From NCBI RefSeq assembly GCF_005503145.1, contig NZ_SCNV01000006.1:62001-126000 (forward strand): 64,000 nucleotides of DNA. The letters run 5' to 3'. Each line of letters starts with the position of its first letter. Position 1 is the first letter of the stretch. The stretch is from Burkholderia sp. 4M9327F10 (lineage in GTDB: Bacteria > Pseudomonadota > Gammaproteobacteria > Burkholderiales > Burkholderiaceae). The notes below the pieces were generated by a model. That model worked only from the letters and a program-made list of their open reading frames with translations. It had not been told where the DNA came from and did not search any database. Of the stretch, positions 61,992 to 64,000 are shown one piece after another. Both the position numbers and the translations under genes were made by a program.

Positions 61992-62357
61992 ATGACCATC
62001 GACTCGAAGCCCCTTACGCTACTGAAAGCGTATCGAATAGTGAACAACCTGGATGCGAACAAGATCTGCGAGCTGGCCAGCATTTCGCGCTCTTACCTGA
62101 CGAGGGTGGAGCAGGGGGCCACCCCCAGCGTGGAAATTGCTGCACGGCTGATACAGGTTTTGACTAACACTGAATGCGTTCGCACAGAACGGCGTTCGGT
62201 TACACCGACCAAAGTCGAATCGCTTGAGAGTGCGAAACGCCTGGTTGAGCGTGTCAAAGCGCTACATGCCGAATTCGCGCAGGAAGGTATCCGGGAAATA
62301 CATTTGCTGTATCCGCAGCGCTATCAAGCCGGGGTGGACGATCATGGCTGCGCCTAA
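61992..62357 (+). CDS. XRE-type HTH transcriptional regulator
   Basis: A 121-residue protein. Residues about 8 to 58 form a Cro/C1 HTH (LLKAYRIVNNLDANKICELASISRSYLTRVEQGATPSVEIAARLIQVL). The C-terminal helix (SAKRLVERVKALHAEFAQEG) may dimerise. It overlaps dotI by 14 bp and shares its promoter. It is a good candidate for the factor that binds the element-wide inverted repeats, including a weak one in front of itself. This is inference from position. Confidence 0.82.
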   Translation: MTIDSKPLTLLKAYRIVNNLDANKICELASISRSYLTRVEQGATPSVEIAARLIQVLTNTECVRTERRSVTPTKVESLESAKRLVERVKALHAEFAQEGIREIHLLYPQRYQAGVDDHGCA

Positions 62358-63033
62358 CACGCATTCCACCGCGCCTGCGCGCGGGCCGTTCGAGGTTCAT
62401 CCGGCCGTCAGGCTGCTGACTGAGACATTCCTCTATAAATTCAGTTGGCCGAAGTTGCTCGGCAGCAATCTCATTCTGGGAATTGCGCTACTGATATCCG
62501 TCACCGCCAACGTGGCGCTTGCATTAAGAAAAGCCGATCCGGTTTATTTCGCCGTCACGGCGGATGGACGAATCACCCGGCTTGCTCCGCTTTCGGAGCC
62601 GCTTGTTTCGCCGGAGGAGGTGGTCCAGTTCGCGCAGAACTGCGTAACGCGATCATTCTCACTCGACTTCGTGGCCGACCAGCTGCGCAACAAGCTCGAG
62701 TCGCTCCATGACTGCTATACGGACGAGGGCTTCCACGCACTGATGGCCGCCTTCGACAAAAGCAATCTGCTGACGAAGATTCGTGACGGCCGGCTCGTGT
62801 CCTCGGCAGTCGCAACCGGCGCGGGTGTGATTGCCGCGATCGATGCACACGACCCACGCGGCTACAAGTGGACGGTGCAGCAACCTATTTCAATCACGCT
62901 TGTGAATCAGACGGAGCGGCGCTCTTATAGCTTCATCATTGAAACGCACATTCAGCGCGTCCCGACTGTCGACAATCCCAAAGGCATTTCTACGACAGCA
63001 CTTCAGATTATTGGCAACGGTCAAAATAATTAG
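62344..63033 (+). CDS. dotI: DotI/IcmL (TraM-like) inner-membrane protein
   Basis: A 229-residue protein with a cytoplasmic N-terminus, one membrane helix (about 38 to 60, LILGIALLISVTANVALAL) and a periplasmic domain with PVYFAVTADGRITRLAPLSEP, SFSLDFVADQLRNKLESL and CYTDEGFHALMAAFDKSNLL, the IcmL/DotI pattern. It joins the inner-membrane complex to the core of the type IVB channel (TraM in IncI). Its start lies inside the end of the XRE gene, so translation is coupled. Confidence 0.9.
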   Translation: MAAPNTHSTAPARGPFEVHPAVRLLTETFLYKFSWPKLLGSNLILGIALLISVTANVALALRKADPVYFAVTADGRITRLAPLSEPLVSPEEVVQFAQNCVTRSFSLDFVADQLRNKLESLHDCYTDEGFHALMAAFDKSNLLTKIRDGRLVSSAVATGAGVIAAIDAHDPRGYKWTVQQPISITLVNQTERRSYSFIIETHIQRVPTVDNPKGISTTALQIIGNGQNN

Positions 63034-63041
63034 GTGATGGC

Positions 63042-63302
63042 ATGACTGACGGCTTCAAACCCCTTCCGACAGCAATCGAGATTGCTGAGGAGTCGAAGGA
63101 CAAAGAGGGCGTGCATCCTCTTGCTAGTGTTGAAGGCACGGACTGGCACCACGAGTTCGAGCTAATCGATCCGTTCATCGCAACGCGCAAGGAACTGGAA
63201 GACCTTTGGCAAACCGCCCCGAATCGCCGCGCCCAGGATTGGCTGACTGGGATTATGGATACGCGCAAGATGTATGCGGTCGTCACTGGCAGTCCGTTCT
63301 AA
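63042..63302 (+). CDS. small hypothetical protein between dotI and dotH
   Basis: An 86-residue acidic soluble protein (EIAEESKDKEGVHPL, ELIDPFIATRKELEDLWQTAPNRRAQDWL). AGGTGATGG upstream. It lies in the operon between two channel genes, so a role in transfer is likely. No family recognised. Confidence 0.55.
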   Translation: MTDGFKPLPTAIEIAEESKDKEGVHPLASVEGTDWHHEFELIDPFIATRKELEDLWQTAPNRRAQDWLTGIMDTRKMYAVVTGSPF

Positions 63303-63312
63303 GGTGAAACCC

Positions 63313-64000
63313 ATGAGCAGTCTGCTCACCAGGACGCTGTGCCTGTTCGCGTTGCTCGGTGCGGCGCACATTGCCGACGCGCAAGTGGCGCGAGCATCCG
63401 ATGCCGGCGACGCAGGAGCGAACGCCTATGGGGCCGGCTCGACCATGTCGAATCAGCGTGCGGGCGCGGAGATGCAGGGTGGCGGCGCGGCCGGGGGCGT
63501 TTATGCAAATCCGAACGCGCCCCAGCCGCTGCCTCCGCTCACGCAGACGAACGCCAATTACGATGCCGCCGTCAACATGGTCACGCCGCTTACGCCCGAC
63601 CAGATCAGGGCGCTGCGCAAGCGTATCGACGCGGCCAAGCGCGCGGCATCGACAAATCCGACACGTCCGCCGAAGCCGGTCTATTCGGTCCAGACGGTAG
63701 ATCTCTCGCCCGGCGCGCCGCCGCCGATCGTCCGCGTGAGCGACCTCGGCTCGGCTGTCACCTTCATCGACAGCGCCGGTGCACCGTGGGATATCGCCGA
63801 GGTGGACAACATGGCGAAGGGCCGCTTCGAGGTGCTCAGGCCGGTTCCAGGTGTGCCGACCATCACGATTACGGCGGACGGCAGCTACGTCGAAGGCGAC
63901 GTGGCGGTTTTCCTGAAGGGCCTGCCGTTTCCGGTGGTCGTCAAGATGATCGCAGGACAGCGTGAAACCGATTATCGGCAGGATATCCGTATCCCACGCC
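63313..64000 (+). CDS. dotH: DotH/IcmK (TraN-like) outer-membrane core protein, 3'-truncated by window edge
   Basis: The first 229 residues of an exported protein (signal MSSLLTRTLCLFALLGAAH, cleavage near ADA). After a Gly/Ala-rich segment come LTPDQIRALRKRIDAAKRAA, VYSVQTVDLSPGAPPPIVRVSDLGSAVTFIDSAGAPWDI and VEGDVAVFLKGLPFPVVVKMIAG, which are DotH/IcmK hallmarks. It forms the outer-membrane channel with DotC and DotD. The gene continues beyond base 64000. Confidence 0.9.
   Translation, partial: MSSLLTRTLCLFALLGAAHIADAQVARASDAGDAGANAYGAGSTMSNQRAGAEMQGGGAAGGVYANPNAPQPLPPLTQTNANYDAAVNMVTPLTPDQIRALRKRIDAAKRAASTNPTRPPKPVYSVQTVDLSPGAPPPIVRVSDLGSAVTFIDSAGAPWDIAEVDNMAKGRFEVLRPVPGVPTITITADGSYVEGDVAVFLKGLPFPVVVKMIAGQRETDYRQDIRIPR

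Noticed and set aside
1..64000. CRISPR arrays, rRNA and tRNA genes
   Set aside because: No regular spacer-repeat pattern and no cloverleaf or rRNA sequence was recognised when reading both strands; a tRNA scan program was not available.

Overview
The window is GC-rich DNA with the gene content and style of the Burkholderiaceae, most likely Paraburkholderia, Caballeronia or Burkholderia (inference from gene families; no rRNA or tRNA is present to confirm it). It has two parts. Positions 1 to about 28,500 look like ordinary chromosomal or chromid DNA. Positions about 28,560 to 64,000 are the transfer region of a conjugative element (integrated element or plasmid) and run off the right edge.

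Left part. It opens inside a BmpA-type ABC importer ATPase, followed by a biuret-hydrolase-like cysteine hydrolase, an AtzH-like protein and a GntR/FCD regulator, which suggests uptake and breakdown of a small N-rich amide. Next come two secreted proteins, a GGDEF-EAL membrane protein, a membrane J-domain protein, an AttE-AttFG-AttH-like ABC exporter cluster, a YcgR flagellar brake, a haem-oxygenase-like diiron protein, a Phd-type antitoxin without a toxin plus a TetR regulator, and a chemoreceptor. From 18,546 to 28,502 lies a catabolic region with an amidohydrolase, two MFS transporters, a GntR/UTRA regulator, an aldehyde dehydrogenase, an enolase-superfamily dehydratase, a GMC oxidoreductase and an IclR regulator.

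Right part. The genes encode a type IVB (Dot/Icm or IncI-Tra-like) conjugation machine together with a type IVb thin pilus of the R64 Pil type. Seen here are DotM/TrbA, TrbB, DotL/TrbC, DotC/TraI, PilL-like, PilN, PilP, PilO, PilQ, PilR, PilS, an extra PilT-type ATPase, PilM-like, PilV, IcmT/TraK, DotB/TraJ, DotD/TraH, DotI/TraM and the start of DotH/TraN. Relaxase, DotG, DotA, DotO, integrase and partition genes are not in the window and may lie beyond it. Cargo or accessory genes sit between the machinery blocks: a bactofilin, a MepK-like peptidoglycan protein lacking one expected metal ligand, and a GHSLG lipase next to a secreted beta-propeller protein.

The most striking feature is regulatory. 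Almost every transcription unit of the element is preceded by the same inverted repeat, TTTCGTAT-N10-ATACGAAA or a close variant (nine good copies and one weak one), usually overlapping a recognisable -35/-10 promoter. This points to one repressor or activator controlling the whole transfer region; an XRE-type protein (61,992) or the protein at 35,530 are candidates. A second notable feature is the pair of tandem secreted Cys-rich paralogues right after pilV, with nearly identical N-terminal halves, related C-terminal tails and unrelated AT-richer centres, located where R64 carries its pilV shufflon.
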